A stretch of 64,000 nucleotides of DNA, from assembly GCA_003150615.1 (NCBI GenBank), contig QALN01000008.1:49584-113583 (forward strand). Direction: 5' to 3'. Of this stretch, positions 1-8,236 are shown piece by piece (the first letter of the stretch is position 1; each line of letters opens with the position of its first letter). The DNA is from Flavobacteriales bacterium. GTDB taxonomy: Bacteria > Bacteroidota > Bacteroidia > Flavobacteriales > UBA1820. The notes under the pieces were generated by a model. That model was not told the DNA's origin. It was given only the letters and a program-made list of their open reading frames with translations, and searched no databases. Both the position numbers and the translations under genes were made by a program.

Positions 1-53
1 CCTGCGGCAAACGGCAGCAGAAGCAATGCGATGAGTGTTATTAGTTTTTTCAT
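1..53 (-). CDS. Third tandem copy of a small secreted protein (partial)
   Basis: Only the first 17 codons lie in the window; the rest runs off the left edge. They are identical base for base to the first codons of the two complete paralogues that end at 113 and 699 and encode the same hydrophobic signal peptide (MKKLITLIALLLLPFAAG). The start at 51-53 is fixed by this alignment. It follows the same spacer, with its hairpin, that separates the other two copies, so the array has at least three members. Function unknown. Confidence 0.8.
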   Translation of the reverse strand, partial: MKKLITLIALLLLPFAA

Positions 54-68
54 GTGTAGCGGTAATAG

Positions 69-99
69 AAAAACCGGGAGGAGACTTTTCTCCTCCCGG
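69..99 (-). terminator. Intrinsic terminator in the array spacer
   Basis: A perfect 10-bp GC-rich stem (74-83 with 90-99, 6-nt loop) is followed on the minus strand by a run of five U (from 69-73). It lies downstream of the copy ending at 113 and 16 nt before the start of the next copy. Confidence 0.8.
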
Positions 100-112
100 A
101 AAATCAAAGTCA

Positions 113-643
113 TCACAATATTATGGTCGGATTAACCGGCCGGTTGCTGATGGTAGGCTTTACCTGTATCAATTTTACAGTTTGCGGAGTTATCTGGTTG
201 AACTGTGGATTTTTGTCTATGAAATAGACTTTCTTGTCGCGAAGGTTCTCGAAGTATTCCCAGATTTCCTCTTTGGACATTGTGTCGAACAGTTCGTCGA
301 GGTCTATGATGTAATTGTTGCCCAGAAAGGAGGCAGGTTCGGTACGGATTTCCAGGGTGTCATCCCAATACACCTGCCTTTTTTTTGATAGCTCATAAGT
401 ATTGTAATTATAATGTGTAAAATGTACTTCGACACCTTTATTATCCACTTCGTACGTAAAATATATCGGTGGAGTATTGTACAACGGATTATTGTTATTT
501 ACACGGGTTCGCCTCGAAAAGCCTTCATCCGTATCTTCCCCTTTTGATGTTACGTAGAAATATACAGGTTCACGGTCTTCCTGTGCATAGCCTGCGGCAA
601 ACGGCAGCAGAAGCAATGCGATGAGTGTTATTAGTTTTTTCAT
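113..643 (-). CDS. Small secreted protein, tandem paralogue 2
   Basis: A 176-residue protein of unknown function with a cleavable signal peptide (hydrophobic residues 5-18, then AGYAQ). An upstream in-frame ATG at 706 would add 21 residues overlapping the preceding gene and terminator; the start at 643 matches the paralogues and keeps the signal peptide at the N-terminus. Residues 1-35 and about 85-165 are nearly identical to the neighbour at 699-1232, while about 36-80 differ strongly, giving a mosaic. The conserved C-terminal half is acidic and aromatic (DELFDTMSKEEIWEYFENL). No cysteines or enzyme motifs are seen. It should act in the periplasm or outside the cell. Its position behind an HEXXH lipoprotein suggests an inhibitor or immunity role, which is inference. 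Confidence 0.8.
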   Translation of the reverse strand: MKKLITLIALLLLPFAAGYAQEDREPVYFYVTSKGEDTDEGFSRRTRVNNNNPLYNTPPIYFTYEVDNKGVEVHFTHYNYNTYELSKKRQVYWDDTLEIRTEPASFLGNNYIIDLDELFDTMSKEEIWEYFENLRDKKVYFIDKNPQFNQITPQTVKLIQVKPTISNRPVNPTIIL

Positions 644-658
644 GTGTAGCGGTAATAG

Positions 659-687
659 AAAAACCGGGAGGAGGCTTCTCCTCCCGG
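659..687 (-). terminator. Intrinsic terminator in the array spacer
   Basis: Perfect 10-bp stem (664-673 with 678-687) with a GCTT loop and five U on the minus strand (659-663). It is a near copy of the hairpin at 74-99; the flanking spacer was duplicated with the gene. It begins 12 nt after the stop of the copy at 699 and ends 16 nt before the start codon of the next. Confidence 0.8.
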
Positions 688-698
688 AGTAATCATGG

Positions 699-1232
699 TT
701 ATTCAAACAGGATATTGTTTTGCGGCTTATTGCTGATGGTAGGCTTTACCTGTATCAATTTTACAGTTTGAGAAGTTATCTGGTTGAACTGTGGGTTTTT
801 GTCTATGAAATAGACTTTCTTGCCGCGAAGGTTCTCAAAGTATTCCCAGATTTCCTCTTTGGACATGGACTCGAACAGTTCGTCGAGGTCTATGATGTAA
901 TTGTTGTCCAGAAAGGAGGCAGGTTCGGTGCGGATTTCCAGGGTGTCGTCCCATTCTACGGGCCTTGTTTTTGATAGCTCATAGGTATTGTAATTCACAT
1001 GGAAAAAAATTAAATATATTTCCCGAGTATCAGAATTATAAGTGAAATGTATAGGTTTTCCATTATATAAAGGATCGTTATCAATTTCTTCTATTCTCGT
1101 AAAACCCTCTGAAATATTCCTTTCTCCTTTCGATGTTACGTAGAAATATACCGGTTCACGGTCTTCTTCCTGAGCATAGCCTGCGGCAAACGGCAGCAGA
1201 AGCAATGCGATGAGTGTTATTAGTTTTTTCAT
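699..1232 (-). CDS. Small secreted protein, tandem paralogue 1
   Basis: A 177-residue secreted protein, first of the array in transcription order. Its ATG overlaps the stop of the upstream HEXXH lipoprotein gene by four bases (ATGA, 1229-1232), so the two are translationally coupled. Signal peptide at residues 1-20, then EEDREPVYFYVTSKG, which is conserved in the next copy. The middle (about 36-80) is divergent from paralogue 2, and the C-terminal half is nearly identical to it. I do not recognise a domain. Coupling to a putative metallopeptidase makes it a candidate cognate inhibitor or immunity protein; a structural or adhesin-like role cannot be excluded. Confidence 0.82.
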   Translation of the reverse strand: MKKLITLIALLLLPFAAGYAQEEDREPVYFYVTSKGERNISEGFTRIEEIDNDPLYNGKPIHFTYNSDTREIYLIFFHVNYNTYELSKTRPVEWDDTLEIRTEPASFLDNNYIIDLDELFESMSKEEIWEYFENLRGKKVYFIDKNPQFNQITSQTVKLIQVKPTISNKPQNNILFE

Positions 1233-2710
1233 TTTCTTGGATTGTTTTTATAACAGATTTTTTCTTTATCAAAAAATTTATTAGCGTCTTTATATTCTCC
1301 AGATTTCACAAGGTTTCCCCATTCCGTTGTATCGTATATTCCCGCAAACTTACCGTATTTGACGGCATCTGTATTTCCAGGAAATAAAGCTTCTACCATA
1401 TCCTGCAAAAACCAGCCCATCATTACTACATGCTGAGAATGGTTATCCAGATGTATCCCTTGTTCCGTTAAGAGTATATGAGCAATCTCATGTAGCAACC
1501 CCAATGTAAGTCCAACAGGCGGGATATTTTGACTTACATACGAATAGAAAGCAGGAGAGATATATAAATTATATTCTTTATTTCCGGGCTCCCCAGGAAA
1601 CCATCCTTTTACTGGATCTGTCGGATCTAATCCACTCGCTGCCATCTTATTTAAGATAGTTGTAGGTGGTTCCTTAACAAAAATTCTAATCTTGTTTTTA
1701 TTCAATAACGCTATAATGACAGCACGCTCGGCTGGTGGCATTTTTTCCAATATTAACTCAAGTTGCGCATCAACAACAGGTTGCCCGCTATTAGGAAATT
1801 TAGGCGTTTCATCACCGTCACCCGGCCCGCTCGGATCGGGGTCGGGGTCCACAGGTGGAACCGGGTCGGTATCGGTAGTATCGCGTACATACGCGGTACA
1901 ATCGGTTCCGTTGCAGTCCATGTCGCCGCAATACGGACACGGCCTAACCATACACCATTCCGGAAAATAAGAACAGAAGTGCACAGGGTCGTAATTGTAC
2001 ACAGGCAGCCAACCCTTTATTATCACTTCATCGAGTGTCGAAATATCCTGCCCGTCCCATACGGGTACTGTCGTCGAGCCTGGATTCGGCGGCTCGTCTC
2101 CATCGCCGCCCTGCGCCTGGGAAACCATTACCGCAGGGACTAACAGGCCGCGTTTTACCGGAGCACGCGATGTGTCTATCCGGCCGTCGGTGTAACCTAC
2201 TCTTCCCAACAGTTTCTTGCTCATGTCAAAGAAAAGCAGATCCCCGGTAAAATCCATCATGTTAAGCGGAGAAATGTACATGGCGTCGATACCCGCTTTT
2301 TTCAGATAAGCCGTGTCGCCTACGGCGGATGTCAACGTACTATACTGCCTGCCCAAGGAATCCTGGTAGAGAGTAAGCCATACGGAAGGGTGCATGTAAC
2401 GATGGCGTTCACTTTCCGGGAACTCCGTCGCATCGTAGTTGAAGTAATAATCGCCGGGAGAGGTGCGTACACATACGAGTACCGCTTTGCTGCTGTCGTC
2501 CCATTGGTACGAACCGGCCGTTTCCCAGTTCAAATCGAGGCCCGCGGACGGATGCGCCGCGGTAAAAGAGGTCTTCTGGCCCTTTACTATGTCATTTTCT
2601 TTCGTCATATGAGCGTCGTATCCATACTGGTAACTCGTCATTTTCGAGCAGGATACCACGCATCCCAATACAGCTATGGGCAAAAAGACTTTAAAAGTCT
2701 TTTTTCTCAT
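1229..2710 (-). CDS. Modular lipoprotein with C-terminal HEXXH domain
   Basis: A 493-residue lipoprotein: signal peptide with lipobox VVSC, lipidated Cys at 21. Residues about 25-215 form an unrecognised N-terminal domain; near 226-233 there is LDEVIIKG, resembling a motif I associate with the junction before variable tips in Bacteroidota secreted proteins. A Cys-rich patch (CPYCGDMDCNGTDC, about 258-272) and a Pro/Asp/Gly linker (about 280-310) follow. The C-terminal domain carries HEIAH (His407, Glu408, His411), the zinc-binding signature of gluzincin/metzincin peptidases, with His420, His424 and His427 as possible further ligands. DNA for the C-terminal domain is clearly more AT-rich than that for the N-terminal part. 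It is preceded by a good Bacteroidota promoter and coupled to the small-protein array. Peptidase activity is inferred from the motif only. Confidence 0.75.
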   Translation of the reverse strand: MRKKTFKVFLPIAVLGCVVSCSKMTSYQYGYDAHMTKENDIVKGQKTSFTAAHPSAGLDLNWETAGSYQWDDSSKAVLVCVRTSPGDYYFNYDATEFPESERHRYMHPSVWLTLYQDSLGRQYSTLTSAVGDTAYLKKAGIDAMYISPLNMMDFTGDLLFFDMSKKLLGRVGYTDGRIDTSRAPVKRGLLVPAVMVSQAQGGDGDEPPNPGSTTVPVWDGQDISTLDEVIIKGWLPVYNYDPVHFCSYFPEWCMVRPCPYCGDMDCNGTDCTAYVRDTTDTDPVPPVDPDPDPSGPGDGDETPKFPNSGQPVVDAQLELILEKMPPAERAVIIALLNKNKIRIFVKEPPTTILNKMAASGLDPTDPVKGWFPGEPGNKEYNLYISPAFYSYVSQNIPPVGLTLGLLHEIAHILLTEQGIHLDNHSQHVVMMGWFLQDMVEALFPGNTDAVKYGKFAGIYDTTEWGNLVKSGEYKDANKFFDKEKICYKNNPRK

Positions 2711-2758
2711 AATAATGTTGTATCAGTTTGTTAATACCATTGAGTGAGGCCTCAGGGT

Positions 2759-2789
2759 CAAATATAAATAAAAAATAACATAACACAAG
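2759..2789 (-). promoter_or_regulatory. Bacteroidota promoter of the HEXXH lipoprotein operon
   Basis: On the minus strand a -33 TTG (2786-2788) and a -7 TATATTTG (2759-2766) are separated by 19 bp, matching the Bacteroidota sigma-ABfr consensus. It lies about 50 bp before the start at 2710 and is the only obvious promoter for the locus down to the window edge. Confidence 0.75.
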
Positions 2790-2943
2790 TCCGACGACAA
2801 AAATTACCATAAATTCAAAGAACAAACGAAAACCCTACGCAATTTTCAAACAAACGCCTGGAAAACATAGAGTTTTCTCAAACAAATATTCACGCGGCAT
2901 CATTGATACGGCTAATGCACTACACATCAGCGCAGTGTGCTTT

Positions 2944-3987
2944 TCATCTACATTTATAATGTACGTCCGGGAGTTCCCTCAGCCGGCGCGCGGCAGCCTC
3001 GGCCGTTATATCCCTTTGTGGGTTGGCGAACATCTCGTAACCGACCATGAATTTTTTGACCGTAGCCGAACGCAGCAACGGAGGATAGAACGACATGTGC
3101 ATCTGCCACTCGGGATGAGGACCGTCGGTGGGCGACTGGTGTATCCCGGCAGAATACGGGAACGAACATTCGAACATATTATCGTACCTGACGGTTACGT
3201 TTTTCACGGCATCGGCAAAACTGTCGCGTTCGGCGCAGTCAAGTTCCGTCAGGCATGCCACATGCCGCCTGGGTATTATCATTGTCTCGAAAGGCCATAC
3301 CGCCCAGAAGGGCACGAGTGCGGCGAAATGTTCGTTTTCGTAAACCATCCTCGTACCGGCCTTAAGCTCGACATTCAGATAGTCAGTAAGAAGTATCCTT
3401 CCCGTACGGCCCGCGTATTTTTTTTGGTGTTCGGTTTTCTTGCGCACTTCTTCCGGTACGGACTCCTGCGCCCATATCTGACAGTGCGGATGCGGATTAG
3501 AATTGCCCATCAGCTCGCCTTTGTTCTCGAATATCTGAACGTTGCTTATCCAGTCCACAGCTCCCAGTTCGGCATATTGTCCGGCCCATACGTCCACTAC
3601 TTTACCTATGTCCGCCACGTCCATTTCGGCCAGGGTGAGGCTGTGGTCCGGCGAAAAGTCTATAACCCGGCATATCCCGCGCTCGCTCCTTGCCACAAGC
3701 AACCCGTCAAGGTCGTAACTACCTGAAGGAGAATCGGGCAAAAGCGCTGAAAAATCGTTGGTAAATACGAACGTTTCTTTATAATCGGGATTTACCTGCC
3801 CGTTTGCTCGTACATTGCCGGGACAAAGCTGGCACGATGGATCGTAATGCGGTTTTTCGACTACGGCCGGTTTTTCCACCTTGCCGTTCCACGGGCGTTT
3901 CATCCGGTGCGGCGACACCAATACCCACTCACCTGTCAGGATATTGAGCCGGCGGTGCGAATGTTCCTCGAAACTGAATTTTTCCAT
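2944..3987 (-). CDS. galT: Galactose-1-phosphate uridylyltransferase
   Basis: 347 residues, the usual length for class I GalT. It exchanges UMP between UDP-glucose and galactose 1-phosphate in the Leloir pathway, in the cytoplasm. The active-site motif HPHCQ lies at residues 166-170, with His168 as expected nucleophile, and Cys52/Cys55 (SCQLC) are the N-terminal zinc ligands. The usual HPHGQ has Cys in place of Gly here. It follows galK by 19 bp on the same strand, so both are probably one transcript. No galE or galM is present in the window. Confidence 0.97.
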   Translation of the reverse strand: MEKFSFEEHSHRRLNILTGEWVLVSPHRMKRPWNGKVEKPAVVEKPHYDPSCQLCPGNVRANGQVNPDYKETFVFTNDFSALLPDSPSGSYDLDGLLVARSERGICRVIDFSPDHSLTLAEMDVADIGKVVDVWAGQYAELGAVDWISNVQIFENKGELMGNSNPHPHCQIWAQESVPEEVRKKTEHQKKYAGRTGRILLTDYLNVELKAGTRMVYENEHFAALVPFWAVWPFETMIIPRRHVACLTELDCAERDSFADAVKNVTVRYDNMFECSFPYSAGIHQSPTDGPHPEWQMHMSFYPPLLRSATVKKFMVGYEMFANPQRDITAEAAARRLRELPDVHYKCR

Positions 3988-4006
3988 TGCTGAGACACGG
4001 TTGTTT

Positions 4007-5161
4007 TTACGCTTTCACTTCGTGGCATCCTTCCTTTACGGACGTCTTGTAAGCCGTCATGTCCGTTCCTGTCTGTTTCTTGTACGCGGCGGCAGCTTTT
4101 CCGATAAAAGTATCGGCATACGAGCCTTTTACGATATTTATCGTACATCCGCCGAAACCTCCGCCCATCATGCGCGAACCGAGTACATTTTCGTCGTCGC
4201 GTGTAATATTTACCAGAAAATCCAGTTCAGGACAGCTGACTTCGTATTCTTCGGACAGTCCGTCGTGAGTGGCGTACATGAGCCTGCCAACGGCTTCCAT
4301 ATCGCCTTTTTTCATGTTTTCACACGCCTGTTCCACCCTGACCACCTCGCCTGTGACATAATGCAGGCGCTTGTACACCACCGGAGGGAATTTATCCTTT
4401 TCCGCCTCCAGCTGCCCGACAGTAACATCCCGCAGGGAGGACACGCCGAAAAGTTTTTTACATATTTCAAGCCCCTGCTCGCACTCGTGGTGGCGGGTAT
4501 TGTACTCAGATGATGCCAGCGAATGCTTGACGTTGGTATTGCACAACACTACGATGTTATCGCCCAGTTCAAACGGGAAATATTCATGCGAGAGGTCGCG
4601 GCAATCAAGGCGTATCACCGAGTTTTCGCGGCCCATTACGCTTGCGAACTGGTCCATAATACCGCATTTTACGCCTGCGAACGTATGCTCCACCATTTGT
4701 CCGGTACGTGCTATGTCTTCTTTTTCCATTGCAAGCGAAAAAATGGCATTCAAAGCTGTCAGTGCGCCGCATTCCAATGCAGCGGATGACGAAAGCCCGG
4801 CCCCAAGCGGTATATCGCCGCCGAACACCATGTCGAATCCCGATATTTTGCAGCCTTTCTTTTGCAGCTGGTCGCACACGCCCATAAGGTATGTAGCCCA
4901 TAAACCTGGTGCGGGAGCCAGGCTGTCAAGTGAAAATTCGTACCCCTGACCGAGATCAGCGGCCCACAACCGCACTTTTTGTTCATCCCCGTTAGCTGCC
5001 ACGGCGAAATTCATTGCTTTGTCTATCGCTGCCGGGAGCACGTAACCGTCGTTATAGTCCGTGTGTTCGCCTATTATGTTTATGCGACCCGGCGCTTTGA
5101 ATACGCGCGGAGAAGATGAAAATTTCTCTCTGAAAATACGTACTATGTCTTTTTCCTGCAT
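4007..5161 (-). CDS. galK: Galactokinase
   Basis: 384 residues, standard length. This GHMP-family kinase phosphorylates galactose at C1 with ATP. Seen are the galactokinase signature GRINIIGEHTDYNDGYVLP (about 25-43), the ATP-binding loop PLGAGLSSSAALE and the C-terminal GGGFGGCTINIV motif. It is the first gene of galK-galT; a -7 element lies about 70 bp upstream, and the preceding ribB transcript is closed by a strong hairpin, so galKT is an independent unit. Confidence 0.97.
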   Translation of the reverse strand: MQEKDIVRIFREKFSSSPRVFKAPGRINIIGEHTDYNDGYVLPAAIDKAMNFAVAANGDEQKVRLWAADLGQGYEFSLDSLAPAPGLWATYLMGVCDQLQKKGCKISGFDMVFGGDIPLGAGLSSSAALECGALTALNAIFSLAMEKEDIARTGQMVEHTFAGVKCGIMDQFASVMGRENSVIRLDCRDLSHEYFPFELGDNIVVLCNTNVKHSLASSEYNTRHHECEQGLEICKKLFGVSSLRDVTVGQLEAEKDKFPPVVYKRLHYVTGEVVRVEQACENMKKGDMEAVGRLMYATHDGLSEEYEVSCPELDFLVNITRDDENVLGSRMMGGGFGGCTINIVKGSYADTFIGKAAAAYKKQTGTDMTAYKTSVKEGCHEVKA

Positions 5162-5228
5162 GTGTAGTGTGTTCTTTAGTTTTCCGCCGGAATATCACGG
5201 CGGTTATCCGAGTTTTTTTCCGTTTTTA

Positions 5229-5236
5229 CAAATGTA
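5229..5236 (-). promoter_or_regulatory. Putative -7 element of galKT
   Basis: TACATTTG on the minus strand fits TAnnTTTG. No clear -33 TTG is seen at 19-20 bp. It lies between the ribB terminator and galK, a sensible place for a promoter. Confidence 0.45.
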
Positions 5237-5251
5237 ACGCAAACGGTCAAA

Positions 5252-5280
5252 AAAAACAGCATGTATGACATGCTGTTTTT
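5252..5280 (-). terminator. Terminator downstream of ribB
   Basis: A perfect 13-bp stem (5252-5264 with 5268-5280) with a 3-nt loop, A-rich on one side and T-rich on the other, so it could work in both directions. It ends the ftsK-to-ribB gene run before galKT. Confidence 0.8.
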
Positions 5281-5357
5281 CATCGATTTTTACCTCTGCG
5301 CAGAAAGCCGCCGTTTTTCAGGCCATAACGGGAAAATCGGTTTTCCCCACATAAATT

Positions 5358-5987
5358 TCAGATATTATGCGCCTTACGATATTCCACCAAAGATTCTATC
5401 GAGATAACCCTGAGCGAATGTTCACGCGCTATTTCGAGAAGTTGCGGCAGGCGCGCCATAGTCCCGTCGTGGTTCATTATTTCTATCAAGGCGCCGGCAG
5501 GCTGAAGTCCGCATATACGCGCCATGTCCACTACGGCCTCGGTATGCCCGTTGCGTTCCAGCACCCCGCCGGGACGCGCTTTCAATGCAAAAATATGACC
5601 TGGACGGCCCAACTGCTCCGCACGTGTGGACGGACAGGCCAGCGCTCGTATCGTTGCGGCGCGGTCACTGGCGGAAACTCCGGTAGTGCATCCTTCGCCC
5701 AAGAGGTCCACCGATACGGTAAAAGGCGTGCCTAGGTGTGATGTGTTTTCCCTGACCATCATATCCATTTCAAGACGTTCGCAAAGCTCCGGTGCCATAG
5801 GAGCGCACAACACCCCGCGTCCGTGATGCAGCATGAAATTGACTGTTTCGGGCGTTATTTTTTCCGCCGCGCAGACGAAATCTCCCTCGTTCTCCCGGTC
5901 CTGGTCATCCACAACTATCAATAACTTGCCGGCTTTGAAATCTTCAAGCGCATCTTCTATCCTACTGAGGGTCGTCATATTGCTCAT
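5358..5987 (-). CDS. ribB: 3,4-dihydroxy-2-butanone 4-phosphate synthase
   Basis: 209 residues. It converts ribulose 5-phosphate to dihydroxybutanone phosphate plus formate, the four-carbon precursor of riboflavin. The acidic metal-binding loop [18 protein letters not shown] (residues 26-43) and the HxGxxxxP-type region are intact. This is the stand-alone RibB form; there is no fused GTP cyclohydrolase II domain, which many Bacteroidota have as RibBA. Its start lies inside the end of the upstream permease gene (26-bp overlap), pointing to translational coupling. Confidence 0.95.
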   Translation of the reverse strand: MSNMTTLSRIEDALEDFKAGKLLIVVDDQDRENEGDFVCAAEKITPETVNFMLHHGRGVLCAPMAPELCERLEMDMMVRENTSHLGTPFTVSVDLLGEGCTTGVSASDRAATIRALACPSTRAEQLGRPGHIFALKARPGGVLERNGHTEAVVDMARICGLQPAGALIEIMNHDGTMARLPQLLEIAREHSLRVISIESLVEYRKAHNI

Positions 5988-7482
5988 CTTCGTTTTTTTT
6001 CCTTTTTAAAAATTTGAGTTTGTCTTTGTATTTCTGAGGCACACGCGCCCACTGGCGGTCCATAAAATTAAGAAGCGGATCGAGGTTTACTATCACCGCA
6101 TCCTTCGTAGCGCGGTACGTGAGCCATATTCCGAACGGCAGAAGTATCCACGTGGGAAGCCAGCGCGCCGTAACCACGTCCAGCGTACCCTCCTTGCCCA
6201 TCCTCTCTCCGGTCATAAACAGTATGTGGTATATCATGAAGATACCTATGGCCACCACAACGGGAAGTCCCAGCCCTCCCTTGCGTATCAATGCGCCCAG
6301 CGGGGCCCCTATGAAAAACAGTACTATCACCGAAAACGCGAGCGCGTATTTGCGCTGTATTTCCAGTCCGTAGTTATTTACCATCGAGGATGCCAGACGG
6401 AGCGATTCGGAGTAAGTGTCAAGATATTCGTAGTCCGAGCGCACCTTTGCCACTGCCGAACGGTATATCTCGCCCTTGTCGAAAAACCCGTCGTCTGCCA
6501 GATATTCAATCGCTGGGCGCAACGTGTCGGAAACGCCAGAAGTATCGCGCTTGAGTGTGCTGTCCGACGGCACCTCACGCAGATATCCGCGTGTTTCGAT
6601 ATCCTGGGCGAACATCTCTATCTGCTTGGTGAACTGACCTTTCAGGGAATCGAGGATATAGCTCAGCTGCTCGATATCGAGCATAGTATGACGTCCGCTT
6701 TCGTTTTCCTTGCTTATGTTGTCGATACTGAATGCCGATATGTCGATAGGAAAGACCTGACGGTCGAACGTGGTCTTGTTGACCCTCTGGCGGCGGCGTT
6801 CCACATAACTGCTGGACACATCCATATCGTCCATGTAGCCGTTATAAAGCGTAAGTATCATATAACGCTTGTCGTCCGAAGTAGTTATCGAGCCCGACTC
6901 CCCCACTATGACGGTCTTTACCCCCGAATGGTCGCTAAGGTCGTATATCAACGCACCTCGGATACTGTCTTTTTTCTCATCCGATGTAGGCAGTTTTTCA
7001 TTGACCCTTATCGAGAAATCGCCAACCGAAGTGAACACGCCCGGTTCGAGGTTGAGCGATGGTTTCTGGTTCACGATATTGCGCAGCATGTTCTCGTACT
7101 TGAAGTTGGCGTACGGTATCACCTTGTTGGCAAAAAGGAACGCCCCGTACGATACGAACGCCATAAGCACTATAAGCGAGAGCATTATACGGAAAAGGGG
7201 GATACCTGCGGCTTTAAATGCCGAAAGTTCGCTGTTTTCCGACAGGTTTCCGAAAGTCATTATCGAGGACAGGAGTATGGCCACAGGCAAAGCCATGGGA
7301 ACCATGGCTGCGCTCATGTACATCATCATCTCGGCGATGGGCAGAACACCGATTCCCTTGCCTATTATATCGTCCGCATAGAGCCACAGTATCTGCAGTA
7401 CAAACACCAGCAACACCACGAAAAACGTGGCGAAAAACGGCAGTAGAAACGATTTAAGTATGTACCTGTCTAATATTTTCAT
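5962..7482 (-). CDS. LptF/LptG-family LPS export permease
   Basis: 506 residues of the YjgP/YjgQ family, the inner-membrane component of the Lpt machine that extracts lipopolysaccharide for transport to the outer membrane. Three membrane helices are seen in the first about 120 residues, a long periplasmic domain at about 130-375 (the beta-jellyroll region of the family), and three helices at the C-terminus (about 385-470), followed by a short basic tail. At about 500 residues it is longer than the usual 360-400 because of the periplasmic insert, common in this phylum. The gene overlaps ribB by 26 bp. Confidence 0.9.
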   Translation of the reverse strand: MKILDRYILKSFLLPFFATFFVVLLVFVLQILWLYADDIIGKGIGVLPIAEMMMYMSAAMVPMALPVAILLSSIMTFGNLSENSELSAFKAAGIPLFRIMLSLIVLMAFVSYGAFLFANKVIPYANFKYENMLRNIVNQKPSLNLEPGVFTSVGDFSIRVNEKLPTSDEKKDSIRGALIYDLSDHSGVKTVIVGESGSITTSDDKRYMILTLYNGYMDDMDVSSSYVERRRQRVNKTTFDRQVFPIDISAFSIDNISKENESGRHTMLDIEQLSYILDSLKGQFTKQIEMFAQDIETRGYLREVPSDSTLKRDTSGVSDTLRPAIEYLADDGFFDKGEIYRSAVAKVRSDYEYLDTYSESLRLASSMVNNYGLEIQRKYALAFSVIVLFFIGAPLGALIRKGGLGLPVVVAIGIFMIYHILFMTGERMGKEGTLDVVTARWLPTWILLPFGIWLTYRATKDAVIVNLDPLLNFMDRQWARVPQKYKDKLKFLKRKKNEDEQYDDPQ

Positions 7483-7575
7483 TCTTTTTCCCGTCTTCCG
7501 GTTTGTAGGTTTGCCGTTTTCGGCTGAAACCGTCGCTTTGCGTCCGCTTCAGATATACCGGAACACTTGCTGATT

Positions 7576-8217
7576 TTATGGTTCGGCTATGTAATAACCT
7601 TCTTTTTTGTATTTACCCCGGTCGAATGAAAACATAGCCGCTTCGGTTTTGTACTCTCTGTCTATGCCCGTAACCTTCAGATAAGTACTGCCTGCGGAGC
7701 GGGACTTTTCGGTCACATCGACCAGCATCTTCGTGGCCGTGTCTATACCGACGAGTACGTATTCCGTAGCGCTCCGGGTATTTTTCGGCGTAAGGCGCAG
7801 GTATTGCACCGTACCTTTACGCTCCCCTGACAAAACCGCGAAATCACGCGCAAATGTATTCAAAATATCTGAAATCGACCCCAGGGAATTTCCCGCCGTT
7901 GCTGAGGAAGACTCCTCGATACCGACCTCCTTTTCGTCAGGCATTATGTTGTACGTGCGTCTGCCGTCGTATATACGGTCAAGGAAATCCATCGTAAGGC
8001 GGTACTTATCGCCCGAAACGTACAACACGCCGTTTCGTGAAACGGCTTCACCAGGCATAAGGTACGTAAATGTCGCTTTATACGATTTCTCCTTTTTTAT
8101 CGCTGCGGCAGCTTCTGACAACAGTTTTTCCCCGTCCACGCTCCCCTGTCCGGTGACGGGCAAAGGCAGAAAGACGAGTAATACCGCTGCGGCAAAAAAC
8201 ACCATTGTCTTTTTCAT
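7576..8217 (-). CDS. LolA-like outer-membrane lipoprotein carrier
   Basis: 213 residues with a signal peptide (hydrophobic 5-20, ending near VTGQG). The mature part begins with the LolA-typical pattern of a helix followed by a strand (LLSEAAAAIKKEKSYKATFTYLM) and repeated beta strands, matching the family that ferries lipoproteins across the periplasm from LolCDE to the outer membrane. It starts 19 bp after ftsK and is probably cotranscribed; ftsK-lolA order is also common in Proteobacteria. Bacteroidota LolA proteins are divergent, so the assignment rests on fold pattern, length and context. Confidence 0.8.
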   Translation of the reverse strand: MKKTMVFFAAAVLLVFLPLPVTGQGSVDGEKLLSEAAAAIKKEKSYKATFTYLMPGEAVSRNGVLYVSGDKYRLTMDFLDRIYDGRRTYNIMPDEKEVGIEESSSATAGNSLGSISDILNTFARDFAVLSGERKGTVQYLRLTPKNTRSATEYVLVGIDTATKMLVDVTEKSRSAGSTYLKVTGIDREYKTEAAMFSFDRGKYKKEGYYIAEP

Positions 8218-8236
8218 ATTCAGGATGTTTTAAAAA

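Noticed and set aside
6226..7446. Long plus-strand ORF (406 codons) opposite the LptF/G gene
   Set aside because: Antisense shadow: His/Tyr/Arg-rich, no domain, fully covered by a real membrane protein gene.
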